A DNA stretch of 64,000 bases from Eucalyptus grandis (lineage: Eukaryota; Streptophyta; Magnoliopsida; Myrtales; Myrtaceae): NCBI RefSeq assembly GCF_016545825.1, contig NC_052618.1, positions 60,070,561 through 60,134,560 of the forward strand. Direction: 5' to 3'. A program made the position numbers and the translations under genes. The notes below the pieces were generated by a model. It saw only the letters and a program-made list of their open reading frames with translations, did no database searches and had not been told where the DNA came from. Of this stretch, positions 12,905-28,715 are shown in pieces; position 1 is the first letter of the stretch; every line of letters starts with the position of its first letter.

Positions 12905-13030
12905 CATTGCCAATATTTGCTCTCATGGGCGTAGCTCTTCCTTTTAAGGTTTACTACGATCAACTTGAGAACACAGGCATGCGTGCGTAGTCTTCATATA
13001 ATGAAGGTTGTCATGTATTCATATCATGGA
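12905..13030. repeat. Dispersed repeat copy B (partner at 4.2 kb)
   Basis: Matches 4190-4327. The similarity stops at ATCATGGAAT, about where the putative TIR element at 13028 begins. Confidence 0.75.
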
Positions 13031-13716
13031 ATAATTGTTAAAAAAGAAGAAGAAAAGGTCATAAATTTGATGTACATAGTCAATTCAGTCATAATTCTTT
13101 TAATTATTCCAATTTAATCTTAAAATTTTTTGACCATTTTTCTATTTAGTTGTTCCAGCCAATTTTAGTAAAAAATTACTAATGTGGATGTTGGCCGATC
13201 GCTAGCTATTCCATGTGACTTAGTCAAAGCTAACATGAATGAATTTTGTAATTTTTCGAACTTTTTATTTTTAATTTTGAATTTTTTTCTTTTTTCCCTT
13301 TTATTTTTTTCTTTTATTATTATTATTATTTTTTATTGTGGTGAAGGCTCGGCTACCCTCATGTAGGTGAAGGCTAATGAGACTGGCTAGCCTTGGCACT
13401 CGCCGGAGGCTGTGCTGCTAGCCCTAGTTAAAAAGGATAAGAAAGGATAAGAAGAGAAAAGAAACAAAAAAAAAAAAAAAAAAATAATTTAAATATTATC
13501 AAAATCAATGCCGATCGTAACATATAAAACGATTAGCACTTACATCACTACTGACCGCGGCATGTTAAGATTATTAACACTTGCGTCACCGACTTTTGGT
13601 TGGAAAGACTAAATTGATAAAATCTCAATATGGTTGAATTTAAATTGATGTAATTGAAAGATTTAGGACTAAATTAATCGCCATTTAACAAGTGTAAAAC
13701 TTTTTTGACAATTTTC
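13028..13716. mobile_element. Probable old Mutator-like non-autonomous element
   Basis: The ends are loosely inverted: GGAATAATTGTTAAAAAAG on the left and, reverse-complemented, GGAAAATTGTCAAAAAAG on the right. Inside them are TTTAGTCC and AATTTAATC phrases like those of the 21207-22217 element. The middle has a short GC-richer remnant (about 13345-13430) with CTCGCCGGAGG. No clear target-site duplication was found. Confidence 0.45.
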
Positions 13717-13789
13717 CTTCAACATTATTATCACATTATTCTTGACTCGGGTAAAACTCACTATTCCTCGAATTCTTTTTTGAAGATTA

Positions 13790-14436
13790 AGGTGTGGAGT
13801 CGAATGGGGATGAAAAAATATTCTCCCAGGCGTCGTCCCGCCCCGATGCTCAAACTCTAGGTTCCGCCTCTCGGCCAGTAGAGACTGAGACCTTGGAAAT
13901 TTTTACCCATATGACTCTATCAAAGGATTCGGTCTTGGGACATTCGCAAACGTTGTCCAGGTTTGCCAGCGGCATCGACTTCCCAATGCCTCCCATTCCT
14001 CAAACCGCGATCCTGTTGGTACTGTCGTCGTATATGAATTCGATGAGCTGATCAATTCTTTTCCAGCAGCGTCGCTTGGAAATTGCATGAGCGGATCAAT
14101 TCTTTAAAAAGGCTTCCGCTTTGCCAGTGTCGGAAGTAGATGTTCCGACCAGGAGCACCGGAGGAATGAGCAGGGCCATCGTCCAGCATGGGGCCCATGT
14201 CATGCTCGAGCTCCTGAACATCCGGGAGCCTCTCGTTAACTTGTAAAGTAGGGAACCTCCCTTCTCTTCGATCGAATTCAACCCTGATTCTTTTTTTTTT
14301 GCTCGGTGAGCTTCTTCATTTCGTCCTGGAGTGTCTTGACATCTCTGCGGAGCTTCAAAAGGGTTTTGATTCTCGAGATGACAAAGGTGAAAGAGGATCT
14401 AGCCATTTCAGCAGTTACCGTGGCTATGATGTCCAT
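13790..14436 (-). pseudogene. CC-NBS disease-resistance gene fragment
   Basis: On the minus strand an ATG at 14436 opens MDIIATVTAEMARSS and a heptad-like LKLRRDVKTLQDEMKKLTE segment, typical of the N-terminus of CC-NBS-LRR proteins related to At4g27190. The frame breaks at an A-run near 14290. Downstream, in another frame, IEFIYDDSTNRIAV is followed by a stop where Trp or similar is expected, then GMGGIGKS (P-loop) and FDRVIWVKISKV (RNBS-A). The usual Thr after GKS is Met. Similarity ends near 13790; the rest of the NBS and the whole LRR are missing. Confidence 0.75.
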
Positions 14437-15564
14437 GGCTAAGGAGGGGAAGGCAAGACACTGGAAAAGGTTTTAATACAGTTTGAGGGTTGGCTTATGT
14501 CCAAAAGAAAGAAAGAAAGAAAGAAGGAAGGGAAAAAAAGAAGCGAGTGGTAATAGAAAAGAAGACATTGAACATGTAAAGAGATTGGCAAAAGCTTGTC
14601 ACCATCCAGAGTCCAAGAATGGAAGCAGCCATGGACATGCATAGTTTGCTTTATTCTTCCTTACCTTGTAAAGAAATTTGCAGATCTCTTGAAAGCGAAA
14701 CTGACAGAAGATGAATAACGTAGGACTTCCAATTACTCTATTGGCACCAGTCAATCGGAAGCAGCACGTTGCATCATTGGAACCAGCGTAACAGAATAGC
14801 AAAGCCGTGATGATACCGTCATCGATGATTCCCGTGAATTACGACGAAATGATCTCTGTCATGGTTCCAAACCACCAATTGTCTAAAATCCATCAACAAG
14901 GCATTTCCTTTTCTTTTACCGCTTCTGGCCTATCCTCCCTTTGATTAAACGAAAGAGGCACTAAAATATCTGTACGCAACAAAGCTACGACTAAAGTGAA
15001 ACTGTGATTCCTGTGAAAATTTTCTGACATATTAGCTCCTCGGTAGCTACCTGATTATACAATTCCAGTATGTTGTAATGGATCATAAAGTCCTAGAATG
15101 GTTAAATGGTGTCCGAACCCATGCTGAGCAACAACAAGTTAGACTACGCCCAGCCTAGAGGTCGAGAGCAATTGGTAGAACCGTAATTCTCCACTAATTT
15201 TTTCTGAGGCTTGTGAATCTAGCTCACACCTTGTGGTACTCCCATTTGCTTGGAGCATAGGCTAACATTTGGGTGCCAACCAAATTTATCAGCAGAATTG
15301 AAGACTTCCCATTGTGGTACTACCAATTTTTTCGCTATTGTCGCTGTGGACCTCCCATTGTCTATTACCACTTTGTTCCAAACATAACGAAATCTCTTAG
15401 ACTTATCAAATACCAAATAATACAATCTCCGATGAAGAACGGTGCAGAGAATCACAGCAACTCAAGCAGATTACTGCACGGTTTTATGAAGAGGCCACGA
15501 AACTTCAAACCAGTTATTGCAAACTGTCCCGTTTTGGGGAATGCTGAAGGTAGTAATGCTTAGA
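14437..15564. other. Intergenic, no recognisable gene
   Basis: Contains a short GAAA-type run near 14508-14530. The stretch just before the LINE fragment (about 15400-15560) may be more of the same element. Confidence 0.4.
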
Positions 15565-15942
15565 CTAGGGATGTTACTATGAAGGAAGTTCAGAAAGCTG
15601 TTTTTGAACTGGGATCACTTAAGGCAAACAGGCCCAGATTGTATGAATCGCCTGCCTATATGACCATGAAAATGGGTGTAATATTAAAGATGTGTTCCAA
15701 GAGGTGCAGAAGTTTTTTGAATCAGGGACCCTCAATCTAGAGATAAACAAAGACAGAGATTACACCGATTCCTTAGCTTCCCAACCTTGAAATCTTGACC
15801 AACACTGCCCTAGAAGCCTTTGTAGTCTTATCATTAAGGTTGTTGCTGAAGTTCTGGCTAGTAGACTTAAAACTCGGCTGCCATGCTTGTTTTCCATGGT
15901 GCAAAGTGCTTATCAAGAATTCGATCAGGAAACTGTATTGTG
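15565..15942 (+). mobile_element. Degenerate non-LTR (LINE) reverse-transcriptase fragment
   Basis: In three shifting frames the sequence gives VTMKEVQKAVFELGSLKA, then VQKFFESGTLNLEINK, then VVAEVLASRLKTRLP and MVQSAYQE. These follow, in order, the early blocks of plant L1-type reverse transcriptase (EEIKEAVF..GSLKAPG, FF..G.L..EIN.T, LA.RLK..LP..IS..QSAF). Stops and frameshifts make it inactive. The catalytic YADD block is not present. Confidence 0.75.
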
Positions 15943-16209
15943 TTTTTATCGGATTAATTATTATTTTTATCTTTGTTTGACCAAATAAACTAATTTGATA
16001 AGACCCGAACCAATTTGATAGAGAAAACCTAATTTTTGCAAAGGCAGAAATATTATCATCGTGCAATAGGAAAAAATAATGTTTGATCGTTATTGATGTC
16101 AAGGGGCTATGGCAAATGTACAATACAAGCAACGGCCTCTTCTAAATGCATCATACTAACGAAAGTTTGGTCCAAAAAGATGATGTTATCAGTATTAATT
16201 GTATCATCT

Positions 16210-16345
16210 GACAATAAGACCGTTGTACTCCAATAATTCATTTGACAATAAGACCGTCATACTCCAATAATTCATCTGACAATAAGATCGTCGTACTCCA
16301 ATAATTCATCTGACAATAAGACCGTCGTACTCCAATAATTCATTC
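16210..16345. repeat. 34-bp tandem repeat, four copies
   Basis: Four head-to-tail units of 34 bp, starting GACAATAAGACCGT and ending CCAATAATTCAT, with few differences. They lie about 160 bp beyond the stop codon of the beta-glucosidase, possibly in its 3' UTR or flank. Confidence 0.95.
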
Positions 16346-16502
16346 TATCATTTGGCAACAAGAAGCGTTGGAGGGACGCAGCCCCGTTATCCTCAAGGTA
16401 AATAGAAATCCAATCTGTTTCACTTGAAGAAACAATCCCAATGATTACTCTCTCCACTCATTTATATTGATGAAGACGACGATCAAGCAAGAAGTAAATC
16501 TG

Positions 16503-21091
<4,589 letters not shown>

Positions 21092-21206
21092 TATGCTTCA
21101 TCCGAACGATGTCACGTTGGGGGACTCTCAACAATAAATAACATGAGTCGAGAGTGTTGGGAGAGTAGTTGGACCTTCACTTTGAAATCTCAACTAAAAG
21201 TCAAAG

Positions 21207-22217
21207 GGAGAATTGTCCAAAAAGTCCTAAACCTTTTAACTTTGCCAATTGAGTCCTAAACATTTTCATTTTTTGTCAATTAAGTCCATCTGGCCAATTT
21301 TGGCCGGAAAATGCTGACGTGGACGCCGGCGGTGCCATGTAGGACTGCCGGTGCTGACGTGGACAATTTTTAATAATATTTTAATATTTTCGAATATTTT
21401 TGAATTTTTTTGAATATTTTTATTTTTATTTTTATATTTTCTGTTTTCCCCCTTTTTCTTTTCTTTTTCTTTTCTTTTTGGCTTTTTCGGTGGCCGGCCA
21501 CCGGCCACAGCTTGCCGGGCGAGGAGGAGCACCGGCGAGGGTCGCCTGGGCGGGCCGACCCTCCCCTAGGCGAGGTGGCCTCGCCGGGCGTCGGTCGAGC
21601 AACGGCGAAGCCGGTGAGGCCGCCGCCCCCGGCGAGGGAGCCCTTGCCGGGCTCGCCCTCGCCCGGGCGAGCGTCGGCCTCGCCCGGACTAGATTTGGCG
21701 AGGCCAGCCCTCGCCCCGGCCGAGCGGGCGTCGGTGTCGCTCGACCGATGCCCGGCGAGGCCACCCTCGCCCGGGGGAGGGTCGGCCTCGCCCGGCGACC
21801 CTCGTTGGGCCGTGCCTAGGTGAGGGCTTCCCTCGCCCTCGCCGGTGCTCCCGCTCCTCCTCGCCCGGCCGGGCGTGGCCGGTGGCCGGCCGTTGCCTAT
21901 GGCCGGTGGCCGGCCACCGGAAAGGCCAAAAAAAAAAAAAAAAAAAAAAAGGGAAAAAATAGAAAATATAAAAATAAAAATATAAAATTCAAAAATATTA
22001 AAAAATATTAAAATATTATTAAAAATTGTACACGTCGGCCCGCAGTCATCTACGTGGCACCGCCGACGTCCACGTCAACATTTTCTGGCCAAAATTGGCC
22101 GGATGGACTTAATCGGCAAAAAGTGAAAATGTTTAGGACTCAATTGGCAAAATTAAAAGGTTTAGGACTGAATTGGCAAAAGTACAATAAGTTTAGGACT
22201 TTTTAGACAATTTTCCC
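21207..22217. mobile_element. Mutator-like non-autonomous element upstream of the beta-glucosidase
   Basis: Flanked by an exact 11-bp duplication AAAAGTCAAAG (21196-21206 and 22218-22228). Inverted arms of about 250-300 bp start GGAGAATTGTCCAAAAAG on the left and, reverse-complemented, GGGAAAATTGTCTAAAAAG on the right. They carry repeated TTTGCCAATTGAGTCC phrases and end in GGTGGCCGGCCACCGG-like sequence. The core (about 21485-21930) is G+C rich with GCCTCGCCCGG units. It begins 115 bp from the beta-glucosidase start codon, so it has displaced whatever promoter lay there. Confidence 0.88.
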
Positions 22218-22228
22218 AAAAGTCAAAG

Positions 22229-22791
22229 TGTGGTGTGGTATTTGTAGATGAACGGTTGAAGGCGTGGATTTTCTCCATCCTCTTCCCCTTTAATTCCCCC
22301 ATTCTCTCCGTCTTCACTTATAATAAATGGAAAAGAAAAGACGAATATGAGAGGCCCAACTTCCAATGGGCAAGCACGACGAATCGGAACTGTTCTCAAC
22401 ACTACATGCTTGTGGGCATCATTCTTTCGAAGACGTGCTTAAATCGGTTTGGTCGATAATATGTTGATCTACTATTGATTGATGAACGCGATCGACTTAC
22501 CTGAAGGTCCACAAGGTATTCAACCTATCAATTAGTATATCAACTGACAATGGGACATGTCAAACACCGATTGAAATTACAGCTCTATACCATGTGATGT
22601 TGGAACGTCTGGAATGCCGATTCAACTGTAAGCACTGATGATGGACGTGTTGAACAAATAATTAAATTAAACTTTTATCCCATCTTGGTAAGGTTGATAT
22701 AAGAAGGAAGATAATAGATAATTTAGACCTCCCATAACCGAATAACCACCTTGCTAGGCCACATAAAGGATACAACAGTCTCTTGGTCACT
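22229..22791. other. Intergenic; possible displaced beta-glucosidase upstream sequence
   Basis: No gene seen. If the 21207-22217 element landed in the promoter, this is the former upstream flank of the beta-glucosidase. Confidence 0.35.
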
Positions 22792-23000
22792 AACCACTGG
22801 GATTCGCCCCAGTGGCCACCTTTCCAACATGGAAAGGGGAGGTGAGAGATTCAAATCCCCACATTCTCAGGAGGGGATGGGGTGGGGACGCGTAAGTTTC
22901 AAGAGTGGGTTCTGACTCCCACGCCCTGCACGAGGTAGGGCAAAAGTCTGAGAGTGAGTGTAGAGTAGGAATAGAATAGGACTGACAAAAAGAAAAAAAA
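22792..23000 (+). mobile_element. SINE
   Basis: About 209 bp flanked by a 15-bp direct repeat, AGTCTCTTGGTCACT (22777-22791) and AGTCTCTTAGTCACT (23001-23015), one mismatch. It contains a tRNA-like internal region with a degenerate B box (GAGATTCAAATCCCC), the GTGTAGAGTAGGAATAGAATAG phrase seen in plant SINE 3' parts, and an A-rich tail. The family name is not assigned. Confidence 0.75.
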
Positions 23001-23015
23001 AGTCTCTTAGTCACT

Positions 23016-23427
23016 CAAGAACCCTAGAAATCCATCAAAAGGGGCAGAAAGAAAAATGAAGGGAGGATAACGAGGGACGGTTTCCAAGACGCTTATTAGA
23101 TTGTGTTTATCATAACAAAGGACTCGAAGCTTAGCTACCTTTTAGTAACCTCTAAATAAAGAAAAGATAACCAACCTCAAATGCGAAATTTCGATAAGCA
23201 ACAACATTGTCAAATTCTTATTCTAGATAAGAATAATCCTAAAGAAATTAAAATCCTAACTCGCAGCGAAGAAGACATCAATCCCCTAAATTTACTGAAT
23301 TATGCTAGGACAAATAACATAATCCTATTGACTACTAATACTAGAATATGACACCAATTGGGCGGCGATTCTTTAGCAAATCTAAATGCTATCTTGATCA
23401 TCTCCTGTATCACCATTTTTGTAAACA
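23016..23427. other. Intergenic, no recognisable feature
   Basis: AT-rich; no gene seen. Confidence 0.35.
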
Positions 23428-24171
23428 GAGAAAATTGTCCAAAAAGTATTTAAACCTATTTTATGTTTATCAATTTAGTTCTAAATATTTTAATTGTGAC
23501 AATTGAATTCTAAACCTTTTTAAATTTTGCCAGTTAAGTCCATTGGCTGGGAATCATTGCTGATAATCCTACATGACTATACCAACACTGATGTGAACAG
23601 TTTTTAATATTTTATATTTTATTTTATTCTTTTCTATTATTTCTTCCCTTCTTCCTCTAATTGATCACTAGGCCTTGGAGATGGTCAATGATTGGCTAGA
23701 GGCAAGAACTAGAGAGGTCAACCTTGCCAATCTCGAGTTACCTTGTCGTCATTAGGAGAGGTCGGCGTTGTCATGGTTGGGTGATTTGGTGAGGCTTGCC
23801 CTCACCATTGTTGAGTGATGTTGGCCTCACCATGGCCGGGCAAGACTTGCCCTTGCTAGCGGTCGACAAGGCGAGCACTACCAAAGGCCAACAAGGGGTT
23901 GACCTTCTTGTTGGCCATTGCCTTTGGCCGATCATTGACACCCAACAACCAGCTAGAGAATGAAGGAAAGCTAGAGAATGAAGGAAAGAAACAAAAAATA
24001 AAAAATATTATTAAAAATTATTTACGTTAATGCCAATTATGCCATGTAGGATGGCATGCTCTCACATTAGCGATTCCTAACCAAAATTGTTTGGATGAAT
24101 TCAATTGACAAAATGTGAAAATTAAATTGACAAAAGTGCTATAAATTTAAGATTTTTTGGACAATTTATCC
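23428..24171. mobile_element. Older Mutator-like element of the 21207 family
   Basis: Near-identical 10-bp flanks TTTGTAAACA (23418-23427) and TTTGTAAATA (24172-24181). The ends GAGAAAATTGTCCAAAAAG and, reverse-complemented, GGATAAATTGTCCAAAAAA match the 21207-22217 family. The core (about 23690-23950) still reads like the GGCGAGG units, but CG has mostly become TG or CA, so this copy is much older. Confidence 0.75.
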
Positions 24172-24181
24172 TTTGTAAATA

Positions 24182-25010
24182 AATAGCAGCTTGTTGCTCC
24201 ACCAAAAGTAAATATGTTAGAATTCATAGTCAAGAAGGAGAAATGTCCATTTGTATTTTGTTCTTATGCGAGTTTCATCAAAATAGCAACCAACGCCATC
24301 CATTAATTCTCCCACTCATTATAATTTTGGCTTGTCCTCTTACTCGCATAAAATCGATTTTAACGGATGGTTGACTAATTGGTCTTAAAACCACCTGCGC
24401 AAACAATTTCACATTCTATCCATCGTAAAGTTGTATGGGTATGTGCAGCTTATATGTGAATCGAACGGAGCGTTATCGAAACTAGCTCAAATGTGGATGA
24501 TTAGCTAGAATGGCTAAAAGCTATCAAAAAGGTCATCCAAACACCTTTATGAGCCGATTAATAGGGAACTAACCAGTGAAAGGCTTGTACACACAAGGCA
24601 AACCATCAAAGGCAAAGCAATCGATCGATTATTTAAAGCGAAAGCTCCCTTGAGAAGGAAACGAGTTAAATATAGTCATGTCTCTTGGCAAATATGGGAG
24701 GGGCAAATGTCGCATGCATGCAATCAATCAAATGTACCATTCATTGGTCCCCGCCCCCAGGGATTTAATTTGGTCAGCACCCTCGGCACTGGTGGAGGCA
24801 GGGGTGGGGGCTTGCCTCGTTAGGAGTGTGAGTAGTCTGTTGACGAGGAACCTCTTGGACCACAAGTTCTCCAAAAGCTTTATTCAACACACTCTTCAAC
24901 TCTACATACGTTGCACGGTTGACGGCTTCCTCATTATTGGGGGTGTCATTCATTAGTGGTTATCACTATTCACATTCCCATGAGACAACTAAATATTAGC
25001 TTTACCAAAA
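24182..25010. other. Intergenic, no recognisable gene
   Basis: The open frame at 24678-24956 was examined and has no recognisable family signature. Confidence 0.4.
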
Positions 25011-25430
25011 AAATCACATTATTAGATGAGTGAGATGAGACTTGAGACTTTCTCTCTCACCATCCAAATAGAAAGTCAGAGCTTGGGAAGCTCCTTTCGA
25101 TCTACATCTGGGCCTGAATTCCAAATCATCCAGTTGGTGAGTCTAGTAATCTCAGTTTCAAGTTTCAACATAGTTCCATCGAATCAATCACTGATTTGGA
25201 CTTTAATTTGGGTTACACAAATATCATACTAATCATTAATGAAAATATTAATTCTCATATGTAAAGGGGCTTACCGAGCAATGGTCTAGACTAAGCGAGA
25301 GAGAGAGAGAGAATTTGAACTAGGCCAGTTTTGTCTTGCTCATGAGCTGTGCGTCCCTTGCAATTCTGTCAAAATGCAAAATAGAAAAGGAAAACATCTG
25401 GGTCTGTGGGCCCACTCTTTAAATAACCTG
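25011..25430 (+). repeat. Segmental duplication copy A
   Basis: Two blocks (25011-25225 and about 25285-25420) match 27480-27712 and about 28575-28715 in the same order and orientation. Anchors: ATCACATTAT, CATCCAGTTGGTGA, GATTTGGACTTT-like and AATTCTGTCAAAATGCAAAAT-like stretches. The function of the duplicated DNA is unknown. Confidence 0.7.
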
Positions 25431-25475
25431 AACCCCCTCTCTCTCTCTCTCTTGTTTCTCCCTCTTCACCGTTTA

Positions 25476-26088
25476 TGGTGCGTTTGTTTGCGTTTGTTTA
25501 AAAATTATTCCAGGGAATGAAAATAAAAAAAATGTTTTTGTTCCGATGAACAATTTTTGAACAAAAAACGCGTTTGGTAAACTTGTTCCAGAATAAAAAA
25601 TAAACGAAACATGTTTGGTAAATTTGTATAATTTTTTATTTATTTTATTTTTCCTTTTTATTTTTTCTTCTTTTGGCGGCGGCCTCGCCCGACCACGGCG
25701 AGGCTCACCGGCCCCGGCGAGGCCGAGCTCGCCCGGCGGTTGGCGAGGCTCGGCACCGCCAAGCGATGCCGACTCGCCCCGGATCCGGCGAGGCCGACCC
25801 TCGCCCGGCTACGACAAGGCTTGGCCTCGGCTGGGACGGCGAGCCTCGCCGTGGCTGGGCGAGGCCGTCGGCCCTCGCTGGGCGGTCGCCGGCCATGGCC
25901 GAGGCCGGTGACCGGCGAAAGAAAAAAGAAGAAGAAAATAGAAAAGTGTTTCTCGGTTTTGTTTTTCGAAAATAAGAAACACAAATTTGTTGTTTTTATT
26001 TCATTTTCTTTTTTTGTTTCTGGGAACAAAAGAACAAAAAAACAGAAATTTTTGTTCTTGGGAATGTAAACAGTGCCCAAACGCACCC
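25476..26088. mobile_element. TIR element with TTA duplication and GC-rich core
   Basis: Bordered by TTA on both sides (25473-25475 and 26089-26091), with termini TGGTGCGTTTG and CAAACGCACCC. The arms are AT-rich and include AACAAAAATTTTTGTT-like stretches. The core (about 25670-25915) is G+C rich with GGCGAGGCTCG units. The 3-bp TTA duplication suggests the PIF/Harbinger (Tourist) type, but no transposase is present, so the class is inferred. Confidence 0.7.
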
Positions 26089-26099
26089 TTATTCACCTA

Positions 26100-26460
26100 T
26101 TCTCTGTCCTTTGTTTTTTTTTTCTTTATTTCCCTTTGGTTTGTAGTCGGTGATTGGCCATAGGTGAGGGCTGGCGAAGGTGTCGTGGCCCTCACTTATG
26201 CCGGCCCTTGCCTATGGCCATGACTGAGCATTAGCATGCTCATGAGTGGTTCGTCCATGGCTGGTCAGTGCAATTGAGTAGCATCCATGGCCTCCGAAGG
26301 CAAAAAGAAAATTAAGAAAGCAATAGTGAATAAGAGAGAGAAATGAAGGAGAGAGAGACAGGATGTCTAATAAAAGAAGAGTGACAGTGAGTGGAGAGAG
26401 AGAGAATGTGGCCAGTGAGAGTTTTAAACATTTATGATTTGTGAGCCTAGGTACGACAAT
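26100..26460. repeat. Decayed GC-core remnant and GA-rich tract
   Basis: Contains GGTGAGGGCTGGCGAAGG and GGCCATGACTGAG, recognisable as CpG-depleted versions of the core units, followed by GAGAGA-rich sequence. Confidence 0.45.
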
Positions 26461-26599
26461 AGATCAATATTTTGTTGAGTTGGCTACAATTTGAGTGCCT
26501 AATATTTTCTCGAGTAACTAAGGTTGAAGGCATTGGAGACCATATTATAAGGTGTGTGAGTCAAAATCTACACTTGAAATTAAATCGTTTCCACCCTAA

Positions 26600-26665
26600 T
26601 ATTTTCCTAAAAAAATGGGGATTCGAATCTCTCACCTTCCATTTTCTATATAAGAAAGGTGCCCA
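26600..26665 (-). mobile_element. SINE 3'-truncated fragment
   Basis: The reverse complement contains GGAAGGTGAGAGATTCGAATCCCC, matching the B-box region of the SINE at 22792. It keeps only the tRNA-like part. Confidence 0.45.
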
Positions 26666-26689
26666 CTAAGGAAAATCCCAATAATTAAA

Positions 26690-27440
26690 AATAAGTGTAT
26701 TGAAAATGCTAAAACTTGTTGTAAAAGTATGATTAAATCCTAAATTAAAAAAATATATAATCAAATCTTAAAACTTATTAAATTGATGCAATCTACATTT
26801 TGGGTGAACACCGTCAATTTGCCTAATAGAAAGTATTAACTTGATATTTTTTTAAAATCAAATTTTCTTTCCTATATGGCATTTTTTATATTATTTTTTT
26901 TTTTTCCAAATCTTAGATTAAAAAACTAAAAAAGGCTAAAATTTTATTTATAAAAAAAAAACCAAAACTAGAGAAAAAAAAAAAGGAATTGTAGACCTTA
27001 TTAGTGGGGCATTGTTGTTGCCGCCCATCGCCGAAGGGGCTAGTCAACCTTAAGCAAGGGTGGCTGGCCCTTGCCACCCTTGGGTGAGGCCTTGTCGGCC
27101 CAAGCAAGAGTCAACAACCCTCATTAGGCTTGGGTGAGGCTCGCCTAAATATGGGCAAGGCCAACCCTTGCTATGGGCTGAAGAGGATTGACCACCCTTG
27201 CCCAGGGCCAACAACCTCCATTGGCCCCTCCAATGATAGGCAGCGGCAGGAAGTGCTTGGAGAGGCCTTCCCATTCCCTTTTATATTCTATCTTTTTTAA
27301 AATAATTTTTTTGCCTCTTTTACTTTTTCTAATCTAATTTAAAGAAGATTTGGAAAAGAAAATAATAAAAAATACCACCAATTTTTTTTTTAGAATTCAA
27401 TTATACGTTTACTATAAGTTTTAGGTCATCTAGCGTACGT
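26690..27440. mobile_element. Old degenerate element with decayed core
   Basis: AT-rich arms enclose a core (about 27000-27260) of GGGTGAGGC and GGGCAAGGCC units with little CpG left. Clear ends were not found, so the limits are approximate. Confidence 0.4.
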
Positions 27441-27479
27441 ATATATCTCGTTAATATAACTATAGATCGGCTTTTTCAG

Positions 27480-28715
27480 AAGAGAAAAATCACATTATAG
27501 GATGAATGAGAAATGAGACACTCTCTCCACTATCTAAATAGAAAAATCGTGAGTTGAGGAAGCTGCCTTTAGATTCGCACTCGTTTCTGAATTGAGTACC
27601 ATCCAGTTGGTGACTCCGGTTATCCCGAATTTCGCCTTCTAACTCACATGGTTTTGTCACGTTTGTTTCCATTGAATTAATCACCGGTTTGGAGGACTTT
27701 CACTGGGTCTACAAAGGGTGCGCATGAGAACATTTCTTGGGGAACAATTTCTTTTCAGAAATAGTTCTATTCTATTTCTATTATGGGGAACAATTTCTAT
27801 GTAAAAACCCGTTTGGTAACTATACAAAATTTTTACTCTAGAAATAGAAAAAGAATAGAAATGCGTTTGGTAAAAAACAATTTCTTTGTTATATTTATTT
27901 GTTTTTTTTATTTTTGCCGGTAGACCGCCGCTACCGCCGGACGCCGCCGCCACCGCACGTCCCCGGCCGACCGCCGCCCGCCGCCGACCGCCGCCGCCCG
28001 CTGACGTGCCGCCGCCGCGGCACATCGCCGCCGTCGACCGCCGGCGGGGACATGCGGCGCGGCGGTGTCCGGCAACGTCCGTGGCGACCGGCGGTGGCGG
28101 CGTCCGGTGGCGACGCGGCGACGCCGACGGCGGCGGCGGCGGGGCGGTGGCGGCGGTCGGTTGGCCTCCGGCGGCGGCAAAGAACGGCCGGCCCGGCGGC
28201 GAAAGGTCGGTCGGCCTCCGGTGACCGGCGGCAACGGCCGGCCGGGCGGCGATGGTCGGTCGGCCTTCGGCGGCGGCGGTGGCGGGCGGCGGCGGGCAGC
28301 GGTCAACAACGGTCAATGGCGGTCGGCAAGAGAAGAATAAAAGAAAAAAATTAACTTATTTCTTAAACTTGTTTCCTAAACAAGAAGCAACTTGTTTTTA
28401 CTTCTCATTTCTATTCCAAAACCATTCCTGGCTAACTTTTGTTCTAACAAAACTAACTTCTTTGTTATCAAACAAGTTTGTATTCTTTTTTTGTTCCGGG
28501 AAGAGAAGAATAGAAATTTTTGGGCTGGGGAAGGTTACCATGCGCAGCCAAAGTTGCCGTACTTATCACCACTGACATGTTTCTTTCCAGATACGAGAGA
28601 GAGAGAGAATCTGAAGGAGTCCAGTCCTGTCTTATTCCAGGCTGTATGTCCGTCCCCCGGCAATTCCATCAGAATGCAAAATTGAAGGAGAAACTTGGGC
28701 CGACATTCAAAATGG
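27480..28715 (+). repeat. Segmental duplication copy B, split by a transposon
   Basis: Matches 25011-25430 in two blocks (27480-27712 and about 28575-28715). Between the blocks sits the TIR element 27716-28549, which explains the greater length of this copy. Confidence 0.7.
27716..28549. mobile_element. TIR element with GC-rich core in copy B
   Basis: Ends GGGTGCGCATG and, reverse-complemented, GGCTGCGCATGG, bordered by AAA on both sides. The arms contain GAACAATTTCT and AGAAATAG phrases. The core (about 27915-28330) is G+C rich, built from CGCCGCCG/CGGCGG units. Open frames in the core are compositional. Related arm sequence recurs near 60.78-61.02 kb. Confidence 0.7.

Noticed and set aside
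21400..21823. Open frames with hydrophobic starts in the core of the 21207 element
   Set aside because: The Phe/Ile-rich start comes from AT-rich arm sequence and the rest from GC-rich repeats; not a transposase.
27681..28354. Pro/Arg/Gly-rich open frames up to 211 codons
   Set aside because: Compositional artefact of the CGG/CCG-rich core of the 27716 element, on both strands.
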